Source of the DNA: Chitinophagaceae bacterium
GTDB taxonomy: Bacteria; Bacteroidota; Bacteroidia; Chitinophagales; Chitinophagaceae
DNA: 6,145 nucleotides
Assembly (NCBI GenBank): GCA_947452875.1
Contig: CANGEZ010000139.1
Coordinates: 1-6,145 of the forward strand
Reading direction: 5' to 3'
The translations under genes and the position numbers were made by a program. The notes under the pieces are model-generated. The model searched no databases, was not told the origin of the DNA, and was given only the letters and a program-made list of their open reading frames with translations. Shown piece by piece: positions 1-5,621 of the stretch; position 1 is the stretch's first letter, and each line of letters starts with the position of its first letter.

Positions 1-702
1 ATTGATCAATAACAATGCAGATTGAATATCTTCTATAGTAAAATTATCAAGCATGATCCTATCCACTTTTCCGATAGCTATTACTTTTTTTACATCTTCG
101 AGATTTCTGGTTTCCACTTCAATTTTCAAACCGGGTTTTGTGTTTTGAACATACTCATAGGCCAAATGAATAACCTTTTCTATGGAGCCGCAATAATCAA
201 TGTGATTGTCTTTCAACATAATCATATCATAAAGTCCGAATCGATGATTTTCGCCACCTCCAATACGAACGGCTTCTTTTTCAAGCAAACGGAAATTGGG
301 TGTAGTTTTACGCGTATCTAACAATCGAGTGTGATAGCCTTTCAGTAAATCGGTGTATTGCTTGGTTAAAGTGGCTATTCCGCTCATTCTTTGCATGGTG
401 TTCAATACCAATCTTTCGCATTTTAAAATCGTTTGAACAGGAGCGAAAACTTCAAATGCTATGTCGCCATGATGAACCTGTTCCCCGTCTTTTTTTAAGG
501 GTTTGAAATATACAGATGGATCAACCATTTTAAATATCTTCTCTGCAATGTCAACTCCGGCCAGTATAGTGTCCTCTTTAATTTTCAAAATCGCTTTGCC
601 ACTTACATGTTTATCTATACAAGCTAATGTGCTATGATCACCATCACCGATGTCTTCGCTTAAAGCATTTGTAATTAAATTTTCTAATTGAGTCGCATTC
701 AT
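1..702 (-). CDS. nadC: Nicotinate-nucleotide pyrophosphorylase (carboxylating) / quinolinate phosphoribosyltransferase, C-terminus cut by window edge
   Basis: Converts quinolinate and PRPP to nicotinate mononucleotide, CO2 and pyrophosphate in de novo NAD synthesis; cytoplasmic. I translated the minus strand from the ATG at 702-700 and found 234 codons open to base 1. The N-terminal part (about residues 1-115) has the family's EDIGDGDHST opening at 16-25 and the segment around NTMQRMSGIAT at 101-111. The barrel part carries DTRKT (129-133), the glycine-rich KEAVRIGGGENHR (142-154), LKDNH (163-167), E195/E197 and LDNF (218-221), all classic quinolinate- and PRPP-binding positions. Full-length NadC is usually about 280-290 residues, so roughly 50 are missing beyond the left edge; nothing suggests a pseudogene. 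The start is the only ATG in frame near the conserved N-terminus. A terminator separates it from the upstream minus-strand gene, so it probably has its own promoter. Confidence 0.97.
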   Translation of the reverse strand, partial: MNATQLENLITNALSEDIGDGDHSTLACIDKHVSGKAILKIKEDTILAGVDIAEKIFKMVDPSVYFKPLKKDGEQVHHGDIAFEVFAPVQTILKCERLVLNTMQRMSGIATLTKQYTDLLKGYHTRLLDTRKTTPNFRLLEKEAVRIGGGENHRFGLYDMIMLKDNHIDYCGSIEKVIHLAYEYVQNTKPGLKIEVETRNLEDVKKVIAIGKVDRIMLDNFTIEDIQSALLLIN

Positions 703-710
703 AATATTCA

Positions 711-718
711 CAAATCTA
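711..718 (-). promoter_or_regulatory. Candidate Bacteroidota -7 element (TAnnTTTG) for nadC
   Basis: The minus strand reads TAGATTTG here, a perfect match to the TAnnTTTG -7 consensus known for the primary sigma factor of Bacteroidota. Only 8 bases separate it from the nadC ATG, so transcription would begin within a few bases of the start codon. I find no TTG/TTTG at the usual -33 spacing, which lowers confidence. The position between the upstream terminator and nadC is where a promoter is needed. Confidence 0.4.
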
Positions 719-762
719 AGCAATGAAAACAAAACAGCTGATTAGATAGAGACAAAGTTTGA

Positions 763-813
763 TACTAATGAAAAATACCCAACCACGACCAGAAAGGACA
801 AGATTGGGTATTT
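763..813 (-). terminator. Intrinsic terminator after the DUF4783-like gene
   Basis: A perfect 10-bp inverted repeat pairs AAATACCCAA (773-782) with TTGGGTATTT (804-813) around a 21-nt loop. Read on the minus strand, the second arm runs into a T-tract (GGGTATTTTTCATTAG), as an intrinsic terminator needs. It begins 27 bases past the stop codon of the minus-strand gene at 841-1221 and ends before the nadC start, so it should uncouple the two genes. The loop is longer than usual. Confidence 0.72.
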
Positions 814-840
814 AATATAAAAATTAAGATGTAGCGAAAA

Positions 841-1221
841 TCAATTCAGTTCGAACCTGATTTCCTGAACTACTTTTTTATCAGCCTTTTGCTTGATATA
901 AATGGTAGTTCTGAAGGTGCCGTTTTTAGTATACAACATGCCGATACAAAATTGAGAACCGCCATTTTCTCCTTTATGCAACACCTCGAAATTCTTTACT
1001 TGATGGAGTATAAAAAAGTCTTTTATGACTGCCGTAGCCTGATTTTTACTATAACTGTTATTGCTTTCTGGCAATGCAATTTCAATGGTATTGTCAAATA
1101 ATGAGGATAATTGATCAGCCTTTCCAGATTTTAAGGAAGTGATGACTTCATCAATCAATTGGCCATTGCTAAATGAAGATAACATCATAAAGCCTGTAAG
1201 AATAATTATTAATTTTTTCAT
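841..1221 (-). CDS. Small exported protein, DUF4783-like (NTF2-like fold suspected)
   Basis: Encodes 126 residues from the ATG at 1221. I chose that start because it opens a clean signal peptide: MKK, a hydrophobic stretch (residues 4-17), then SNG before Q21, with likely cleavage after G20. In-frame ATGs at 1227 and 1248 would add 2 or 9 residues ahead of the signal and are possible. The mature part resembles the Bacteroidota DUF4783 family as I remember it: a helical start, FDNTIEIALP, NSYSKNQA, FEVLHKGENGGSQFCIG, NGTFRTTIYIKQK and a final QEIRFE strand. The helix-then-strands pattern with a curved sheet suggests an NTF2-like fold (inference). Its location is periplasmic or secreted; there is no lipobox. 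The biochemical role is unknown. It lies just upstream of nadC on the same strand, a neighbourhood I recall from related genomes, but a terminator lies between them. The family call is from memory, not a search. Confidence 0.82.
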   Translation of the reverse strand: MKKLIIILTGFMMLSSFSNGQLIDEVITSLKSGKADQLSSLFDNTIEIALPESNNSYSKNQATAVIKDFFILHQVKNFEVLHKGENGGSQFCIGMLYTKNGTFRTTIYIKQKADKKVVQEIRFELN

Positions 1222-1379
1222 AACCATTACTTTTAAAATTCCTTCCATTCAATGTTTAGACTTCGTTTGAGACATCTAGGGAATAAGGACACTAATAATA
1301 ACGAATTTTCAACTTAATAATTGTGTGCAGAAACATCTTTAAAGCAAATATTATCGCACTCATTTTGAGCTCAATTAAG

Positions 1380-1387
1380 TAATTTTG
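1380..1387 (+). promoter_or_regulatory. Candidate Bacteroidota -7 element (TAnnTTTG) for gpmI
   Basis: TAATTTTG matches the TAnnTTTG consensus exactly and ends only 4 bases before the gpmI ATG (1392), placing the expected transcription start at or next to the A of the start codon. The nearest upstream TTTG (1364-1367) is only 12 bases away, too close for a normal -33 box. A 10-bp perfect palindrome, TTGAGCTCAA (1365-1374), lies just upstream and could be an operator, but palindromes this short are common by chance. The divergent 170-bp spacer to the minus-strand gene otherwise shows nothing recognisable. Confidence 0.45.
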
Positions 1388-1391
1388 CAGG

Positions 1392-2912
1392 ATGAATAAT
1401 AAAAAAATAGCACTAGTCATTATGGATGGCTGGGGCCTAGGAAAAGAGAAGAAAAGCGATGCCATACAAAACGCCAATGTGCCGTTTGTAAGTTCATTAT
1501 ATTCTAAATACCCAAACACAACTTTAATCACTTGTGGAGAAGATGTTGGTTTACCTGAAGGACAGATGGGTAACAGCGAAGTTGGTCATTTAAACCTAGG
1601 GGCCGGAAGAATTGTTTATCAAGAATTACAAAGAATAAATGTTGCTATAAAAACAAATGAATTTCAATCTAACGCTACTCTTCTACAAAGCATACATTTT
1701 GCAAAAGCAAACAACAAAAAACTTCATTTAATAGGATTGGTAAGCGATGGCGGTGTTCATTCTCATACCAAACACCTAAAAACAATTTTATCACTTTGCA
1801 AAACTCTTGATTTTACCAACGTATTTGTGCACGCTTTTACAGATGGCAGAGATACCGACCCAAAGTCAGGAATCAAGTTTATTCAAGAACTTGAAAACCA
1901 TATTGCAACTTCTACAGGTTGTATTGCCACCATTACAGGTCGCTATTACGCTATGGACAGAGATAAAAGATGGGAAAGAGTGAAAATAGCATATGATGGA
2001 TTGGTAAACGGTATCGGCACCAAGTCTGACAATCTTGTAGAAAGTATGTCACAATCTTATGAAAACGGAACTACCGATGAATTTATCAAGCCACTGATTA
2101 ATGCAAAAATTGAAAATGGCAAAATAGAAAATGATGATGTGGTCATCTGTTTTAATTTCAGAACAGACAGATGCAGAGAAATTACAGAAGTGTTGACCCA
2201 ACAAGACATGCCCGAATTTGACATGAGAAAGTTGAATTTGCATTACACTACAATGACGCAATATGATCATTCATTCAAAGGAGTACATGTGATTTTTGAA
2301 AATGATGATTTAAAAAATACACTCGGAGAGATTTTAGCTGCCAACGGAAAAACGCAACTTCGTATGGCCGAAACTGAAAAATATCCGCATGTAAGTTTCT
2401 TCTTTAGTGGTGGAAGAGAAAAACCATTTGAAGGTGAAAACAGAATTATGATTCCTTCGCCTAAAGTAGCTACTTACGATTTACAACCGGAGATGAGTGC
2501 AGCAGAAGTTACACAAGCTGTAGTCAATGAAATCAATACCTCCACTCCAGATTTCATTTGTTTGAATTTTGCAAATGCAGATATGGTAGGACATACAGGC
2601 GTTTGGGAAGCCGTTATCAAAGCAGTTGAAACCGTAGACACTTGTGTTGAAAAAGTAGTCACCGCTGCACTTGAAAAAAATTACACCATCTTACTTACAG
2701 CAGACCATGGTAATGCCGATTTTGAAATCAATGCAGATGGCACACCTAATACCGCACATACTTTAAATCCTGTTCCTCTTTTTGTGATTGACAAACACTG
2801 GAAGGGAACCGTTCATTCCGGTAAACTTGGTGATATTGCGCCAACAATTTTATCATTAATGGAAATTGAAATTCCTAAAGAAATGACTGGGAATGTATTA
2901 ACTGGCAAATAA
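1392..2912 (+). CDS. gpmI: 2,3-bisphosphoglycerate-independent phosphoglycerate mutase
   Basis: Interconverts 3-phosphoglycerate and 2-phosphoglycerate in glycolysis and gluconeogenesis through a phosphoserine intermediate; a cytoplasmic, Mn-dependent member of the alkaline phosphatase superfamily. At 506 residues it is full length (family about 505-515). Visible active-site residues: Asp12 in IMDGWG, nucleophile Ser62 in GQMGNSEVGH, His123 in DGGVHSH, Arg153-Asp154 in DGRDTDP, Arg184 and Arg190 in GRYYAMDRDKRW, and Arg257/Arg260 in FRTDR. The second metal-site set is Asp397 and His401 (DMVGH), Asp438-His439 (ADHGN) and His456 (TAHT). The phosphatase-like domain is split around the inserted transferase domain (about 80-300), as in the family. 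The ATG at 1392 fits the conserved N-terminus closely, with Ser62 at the same number as in the Geobacillus enzyme. No Shine-Dalgarno is evident; a -7 promoter element nearly touches the start. It lies divergent to the minus-strand pair and is followed by a repeat-bearing gap. Confidence 0.98.
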   Translation: MNNKKIALVIMDGWGLGKEKKSDAIQNANVPFVSSLYSKYPNTTLITCGEDVGLPEGQMGNSEVGHLNLGAGRIVYQELQRINVAIKTNEFQSNATLLQSIHFAKANNKKLHLIGLVSDGGVHSHTKHLKTILSLCKTLDFTNVFVHAFTDGRDTDPKSGIKFIQELENHIATSTGCIATITGRYYAMDRDKRWERVKIAYDGLVNGIGTKSDNLVESMSQSYENGTTDEFIKPLINAKIENGKIENDDVVICFNFRTDRCREITEVLTQQDMPEFDMRKLNLHYTTMTQYDHSFKGVHVIFENDDLKNTLGEILAANGKTQLRMAETEKYPHVSFFFSGGREKPFEGENRIMIPSPKVATYDLQPEMSAAEVTQAVVNEINTSTPDFICLNFANADMVGHTGVWEAVIKAVETVDTCVEKVVTAALEKNYTILLTADHGNADFEINADGTPNTAHTLNPVPLFVIDKHWKGTVHSGKLGDIAPTILSLMEIEIPKEMTGNVLTGK

Positions 2913-2921
2913 TAACAATGT

Positions 2922-3014
2922 AAATTCAAAAAGCTTGCCCCGAAATCTCGGGGTAAAAAATCAAAATTCAAAAAGGAAGCTCAACAATTTTTACTTTTTA
3001 ATTTTAAATTTTGA
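2922..3014. repeat. Intergenic repeat: direct-repeat-flanked GC hairpin plus A/T inverted repeat
   Basis: Three nested structures fill the gap after gpmI. CCCCGA (2938-2943) and TCGGGG (2948-2953) form a tight stem with a 4-nt loop, extendable by TTG/TAA with one G-T wobble. The perfect 12-bp direct repeat AAATTCAAAAAG occurs at 2922-2933 and again at 2964-2975, flanking the hairpin. TCAAAATT (2961-2968) pairs with AATTTTGA (3007-3014), extended by AAAA (2970-2973) with TTTT (3002-3005) across one mismatch. On the plus strand the GC hairpin is followed by A-residues, not T-residues, so it is not a standard terminator for gpmI; on the minus strand it is followed by CAAGCTTTTT. It looks like an interspersed palindromic element or an unusual mRNA 3' end; which one cannot be told from a single copy. 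Confidence 0.6.
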
Positions 3015-3023
3015 CTTAATTAT

Positions 3024-3530
3024 ATGAACATGAAAAAGTTTTTAAAAACAATTGTAATAGCTGTTATTATTATTCTATTATTGGCTCAATTTTTACCTAA
3101 AAACAATAATAACAATGGAGATGCATTAATGCCTGCATCAATTGAAACTTCTCATAAAGTTCCTGGTGATGTGGCTGCTATTTTAAAAACCAGCTGTTAT
3201 GATTGTCATAGCAATCACACCACATATCCATGGTATGCTAATATCCAGCCCATAAGCAAATGGCTCGGTAATCACGTGGAAGAAGGTAAAGGGGAACTTA
3301 ATTTTTCTGAATTTGGTCATTACTCTTTGAGAAGACAATTCCATAAACTCGAGGAGATTTCTGAGCAGGTTGAAGAAAATGAAATGCCCCTATCTTCATA
3401 TACTTTGATTCACAGTGATGCTTCACTTAATGAAACACAGAAAAAAATAATAAGCAGTTGGGTTAACAATTTGAGAGACAGTTTCAAATTGGTTTATCCG
3501 GCAGATAGTTTACAAAGAAAAAGAAGATAG
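3024..3530 (+). CDS. Membrane-anchored haem-binding domain protein with one CxxCH (Haem_bd type)
   Basis: Encodes 168 residues. The N-terminus (MKKFLK, then hydrophobic residues 9-24) is an uncleaved anchor or signal, so the rest should face the periplasm. A five-Asn run (27-31) and polar linker lead to the conserved region: CYDCH at 58-62 is a c-type haem attachment motif, followed by NHTTYPWYANIQPISKWLGNHV (64-85) and FSEFG (94-98), typical of the small Bacteroidota haem-binding (Haem_bd) family as I recall it. Met121 in EMP (120-122) is a plausible distal haem ligand by analogy with c-type cytochromes. The helical end at 135-150 (LNETQKKIISSW) fits a small cytochrome-like fold. The likely role is electron transfer or haem sensing at the membrane; the partner is unknown. 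An ATG at 3030 is an equally good start and would drop two residues. The C-terminal tail is basic (QRKRR), and its coding end overlaps a direct repeat. Confidence 0.88.
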   Translation: MNMKKFLKTIVIAVIIILLLAQFLPKNNNNNGDALMPASIETSHKVPGDVAAILKTSCYDCHSNHTTYPWYANIQPISKWLGNHVEEGKGELNFSEFGHYSLRRQFHKLEEISEQVEENEMPLSSYTLIHSDASLNETQKKIISSWVNNLRDSFKLVYPADSLQRKRR

Positions 3531-3537
3531 TTTACAA
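3503..3537. repeat. 13-bp direct repeat with 22-nt period over the stop codon of the CxxCH gene
   Basis: AGATAGTTTACAA occurs at 3503-3515 and again at 3525-3537. The first copy is coding (read as D-S-L-Q); the second supplies the TAG stop in another frame. The 22-nt spacing is not a multiple of three, so a past tandem duplication here would have changed the reading frame and the protein's C-terminus. Confidence 0.55.
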
Positions 3538-3657
3538 GTCGTTTACATCAAAGAAGCTTTTTTATGTTTTGGGATAACTTGAGGTTCAACAATTTGGATT
3601 TATTCCTATATTTATAGCCGTCAAATTATAAAAATCATTCAATCTGACATTATTGAT

Positions 3658-4230
3658 ATGACTGAATTGCAAATGCTTGAAGGTTGCAAATTGAACAATG
3701 TTACTGCCCAAGAAGTATTGTACAATAGATATAACTCCAAAATGCTTGGTGTTTGCTACAGGTATGCAAATAATCGAGCTGATGCTGAAGACATGTTGCA
3801 AGAAGGCTTTATTAGAATTTTTTCTCAACTTCATCAATACAGAAGTGAAGGATCCTTAGAAGGATGGATCAGAAGAGTAATCGTACACACATGTATCAAT
3901 ATTCTTAAAAAGAACAAGAAATTTTCAGAATATTTAGACATAGCTCATGCAGAAAATATGGAAGCCCGTCAAGCTTCTGTGTATTCCATGATGCAAACCA
4001 AACATATCATTGAATGCATCAGAATGTTGCCTTTGGGATATAAAACCGTTTTAAACTTGTATGCAATTGAAGGTTATTCTCATAAAGAAATAGCTGCTAT
4101 TTTGGAAATTGAAGAAGGGACAAGTAGAAGTCAATACGCAAGAGCTAAAATAATGCTTGAAAATATTTTGATAAAAAGAGGAGTCATTGATCAGTCATTT
4201 AAAAAGACAAAAAACACCGCGGCTATTTAA
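3658..4230 (+). CDS. ECF-type RNA polymerase sigma-70 factor
   Basis: Encodes 190 residues with the two-domain layout of extracytoplasmic-function sigma factors. Region 2 (about 17-86) has LYNRYNSKMLGVCYRYANN, ADAEDMLQEGFIRIF (41-55) for core binding and -10 recognition, and GSLEGWIRRVIVHTCINILKK (65-85). A linker follows, then region 4 (about 116-172) with the LPLGYKTVLNLYAIEGYSH segment (123-141) and the helix-turn-helix KEIAAILEIEEGTSRSQYARAK (142-163) for -35 recognition. An 18-residue polar tail follows. No anti-sigma gene of the FecR or zinc-finger (ZAS) kind is adjacent; the next gene, 26 bp on, is a predicted two-membrane protein whose N-terminus may do that job. Upstream, TATATTTA (3607-3614) is a seven-of-eight match to the Bacteroidota -7 box, with no convincing -33. 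The ATG at 3658 gives the standard ECF N-terminus. The regulon cannot be read from this window. Confidence 0.93.
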   Translation: MTELQMLEGCKLNNVTAQEVLYNRYNSKMLGVCYRYANNRADAEDMLQEGFIRIFSQLHQYRSEGSLEGWIRRVIVHTCINILKKNKKFSEYLDIAHAENMEARQASVYSMMQTKHIIECIRMLPLGYKTVLNLYAIEGYSHKEIAAILEIEEGTSRSQYARAKIMLENILIKRGVIDQSFKKTKNTAAI

Positions 4231-4256
4231 CTATTTAAATTACTGAACAAGAACTG

Positions 4257-5549
4257 ATGAACCTATTCGAACATAACGACAACTTCGAACAATTTCTTAG
4301 AGAGGCAACTGAAAATTTTAGAATGAGGCCATCTGTTAGAGTGTGGACTAGTGTTTACAACAACATTCATCCTTCAAAAAAATCACCATCAGCGGCAGCA
4401 TTTCTGGTTTTCATGATTTCATTTTTTATTTTAAATAGCAGCAATTCAATTGTTTTTCTCCAAAGCAAATCAACTGAAAAACAAATCGCTATTCATGTTC
4501 ACAATAAACAACTACTTACCTACTCTAAGAAATCACATGAAATTGAAAAAATTGCTTTTTCCAAAAAGCAACACATGTATCAAGCTGTGATTGATAATAA
4601 AATCAAAGCGCAAATCAATAGAAAATCAAACAATGATGAGTCACTATTATCAACATTTGAAAATTCTAACACTATAGACTTTTCGGATATGAAATCTCAA
4701 CCTCATTTACAAGATGCTAATTTGCGTCAAGAATTTAATCAGTTCGTAGTCAGCGCTAAGAACAATGATAAATTAAAAACACAAAAGCCTTTTTATATTT
4801 CAACAAAAAATAATGATGAAAGCGAATTGTCTTATCAACTTTATGCTACCTCATCTGTTGGTTACAGCAATGGATATAGGAATACTGAAACAGAGATTTC
4901 AAATGCTTCAGCAAATCAACCTCAAAATGTTACTGAATTAAATAAAACGCTGAGATACATGCCTGAATATAATTTAGAAGCGGGTGGTGCTTTTCTTGTA
5001 AATGTCACTAATTCTTTACGGTTAAAAGCTGGGATGCAATTGAATTATACAAACTACAAGCTTACAAATGAAGAAGGCACTGGTGATGTAGCAAATAGTG
5101 AAATCAATAATCCTACAATTAATAATGTAGCGCTAGTAAATGAAATTCAGATATTACATCCCGATATGAACACTGAATTAAAAAAATATAATAGCAGTAC
5201 ATATGAAATATCTATCCCATTAGGCACAGAATTGGAATTAATCGGAAACCATCAACTAAAATGGTTTGCAGGAGCTACTATCCAACCAAGTTATATTGTA
5301 GGAGGTTACCCTGGCCAAAATACCAATGAAATGAAATCTTATTTACCTGAAGATGGTTCCGGCTTTCGCAAATGGAATGTAAATACCAGCTTTGAAACAT
5401 TTTTAAGTTACAAATTACCGAATGGTTCAAGAATCAATGCCGGTCCACAATTCAGATACCAGCTATTTTCTTCTTATGATAGCAAATACTTATACAATGA
5501 AAAACAATACAATATTGGTTTGAAATTGGGTATATCAAGAAACTTTTAA
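4257..5549 (+). CDS. Predicted dual-membrane-spanning anti-sigma-like protein: cytoplasmic N-domain, one TM helix, long linker, C-terminal outer-membrane beta-barrel
   Basis: Encodes 430 residues. Residues 1-43 are soluble and charged, with an amphipathic start (FEHNDNFEQFLREATENF) and then FRMRPSVRVWTSVYNNIHPSKK (21-42), a pattern I recall at the head of sigma-linked Bacteroidota proteins. Residues 45-68 are hydrophobic (SAAAFLVFMISFFILN onward) with lysines just before, so the N-terminus should stay in the cytoplasm. It is not a cleavable signal with an early start. Residues 70-193 are a polar Lys/Asn/Gln/Ser-rich linker. From about 194, alternating strands appear (YATSSVGYSNGY, YNLEAGGAFLVNV, LRLKAGMQLNYTNY, LKWFAGATIQPSYIVGG, INAGPQFRYQLF), ending in GLKLGISRNF with a C-terminal Phe, the usual BAM insertion signal; eight strands are plausible. 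The 26-bp spacing to the sigma gene implies co-transcription. The inferred role is to hold the sigma factor at the inner membrane and release it in response to outer-membrane state, as in the Dma family of Bacteroides. The alternative is a plain beta-barrel protein with an unusual leader. Confidence 0.8.
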   Translation: MNLFEHNDNFEQFLREATENFRMRPSVRVWTSVYNNIHPSKKSPSAAAFLVFMISFFILNSSNSIVFLQSKSTEKQIAIHVHNKQLLTYSKKSHEIEKIAFSKKQHMYQAVIDNKIKAQINRKSNNDESLLSTFENSNTIDFSDMKSQPHLQDANLRQEFNQFVVSAKNNDKLKTQKPFYISTKNNDESELSYQLYATSSVGYSNGYRNTETEISNASANQPQNVTELNKTLRYMPEYNLEAGGAFLVNVTNSLRLKAGMQLNYTNYKLTNEEGTGDVANSEINNPTINNVALVNEIQILHPDMNTELKKYNSSTYEISIPLGTELELIGNHQLKWFAGATIQPSYIVGGYPGQNTNEMKSYLPEDGSGFRKWNVNTSFETFLSYKLPNGSRINAGPQFRYQLFSSYDSKYLYNEKQYNIGLKLGISRNF

Positions 5550-5554
5550 AACTA

Positions 5555-5572
5555 TTGACACAGTTTTGTCAA
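5555..5572. other. Inverted repeat TTGACA-N6-TGTCAA in the gap before the lipoprotein gene
   Basis: TTGACA (5555-5560) and TGTCAA (5567-5572) form a perfect 6-bp inverted repeat with a 6-nt spacer, 5 bases after the stop codon of the barrel gene and 49 bases before the lipoprotein start. A T-rich stretch (ATTTATTTTATT) follows, so it could be a weak terminator. As double-stranded DNA it could equally be an operator. The stem is short and A/T-rich, so neither reading is firm. Confidence 0.35.
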
Positions 5573-5621
5573 CATTTATTTTATTAAGTTGTTTTATTCA
5601 TTCCTGTTCAAATTATTAGAG

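Noticed and set aside
22..321. Plus-strand open frame of 99 codons
   Set aside because: It lies opposite nadC, whose minus-strand translation matches the family throughout; the plus frame has no recognisable protein features.
1365..1374. 10-bp palindrome TTGAGCTCAA upstream of gpmI as an operator
   Set aside because: Several palindromes of this length are expected by chance in 6 kb, so it is mentioned only in the promoter entry.
1292..1531. Minus-strand open frame across the gpmI start
   Set aside because: It overlaps the conserved gpmI N-terminus antisense and would occupy the divergent promoter region; nothing supports translation.
2049..2662. Minus-strand open frames inside gpmI (2049-2270 and 2474-2662)
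   Set aside because: They are antisense to conserved gpmI codons and show no start context or protein character of their own.
3553..3570. AAAG-AAG-CTTT followed by T-residues as a terminator after the CxxCH gene
   Set aside because: The stem is only 4 bp of mostly A-T pairs, too weak to call.
3621..3629. TCAAATTAT shared upstream of the sigma gene (3621-3629) and the lipoprotein gene (5608-5616) as a sigma autoregulatory promoter
   Set aside because: A 9-base A/T-rich match between two spacers can occur by chance, and no second box at a fixed spacing accompanies it.
4223..4238. Tandem CTATTTAA repeat at the sigma gene stop codon
   Set aside because: A short A/T-rich tandem of eight bases with no apparent role.
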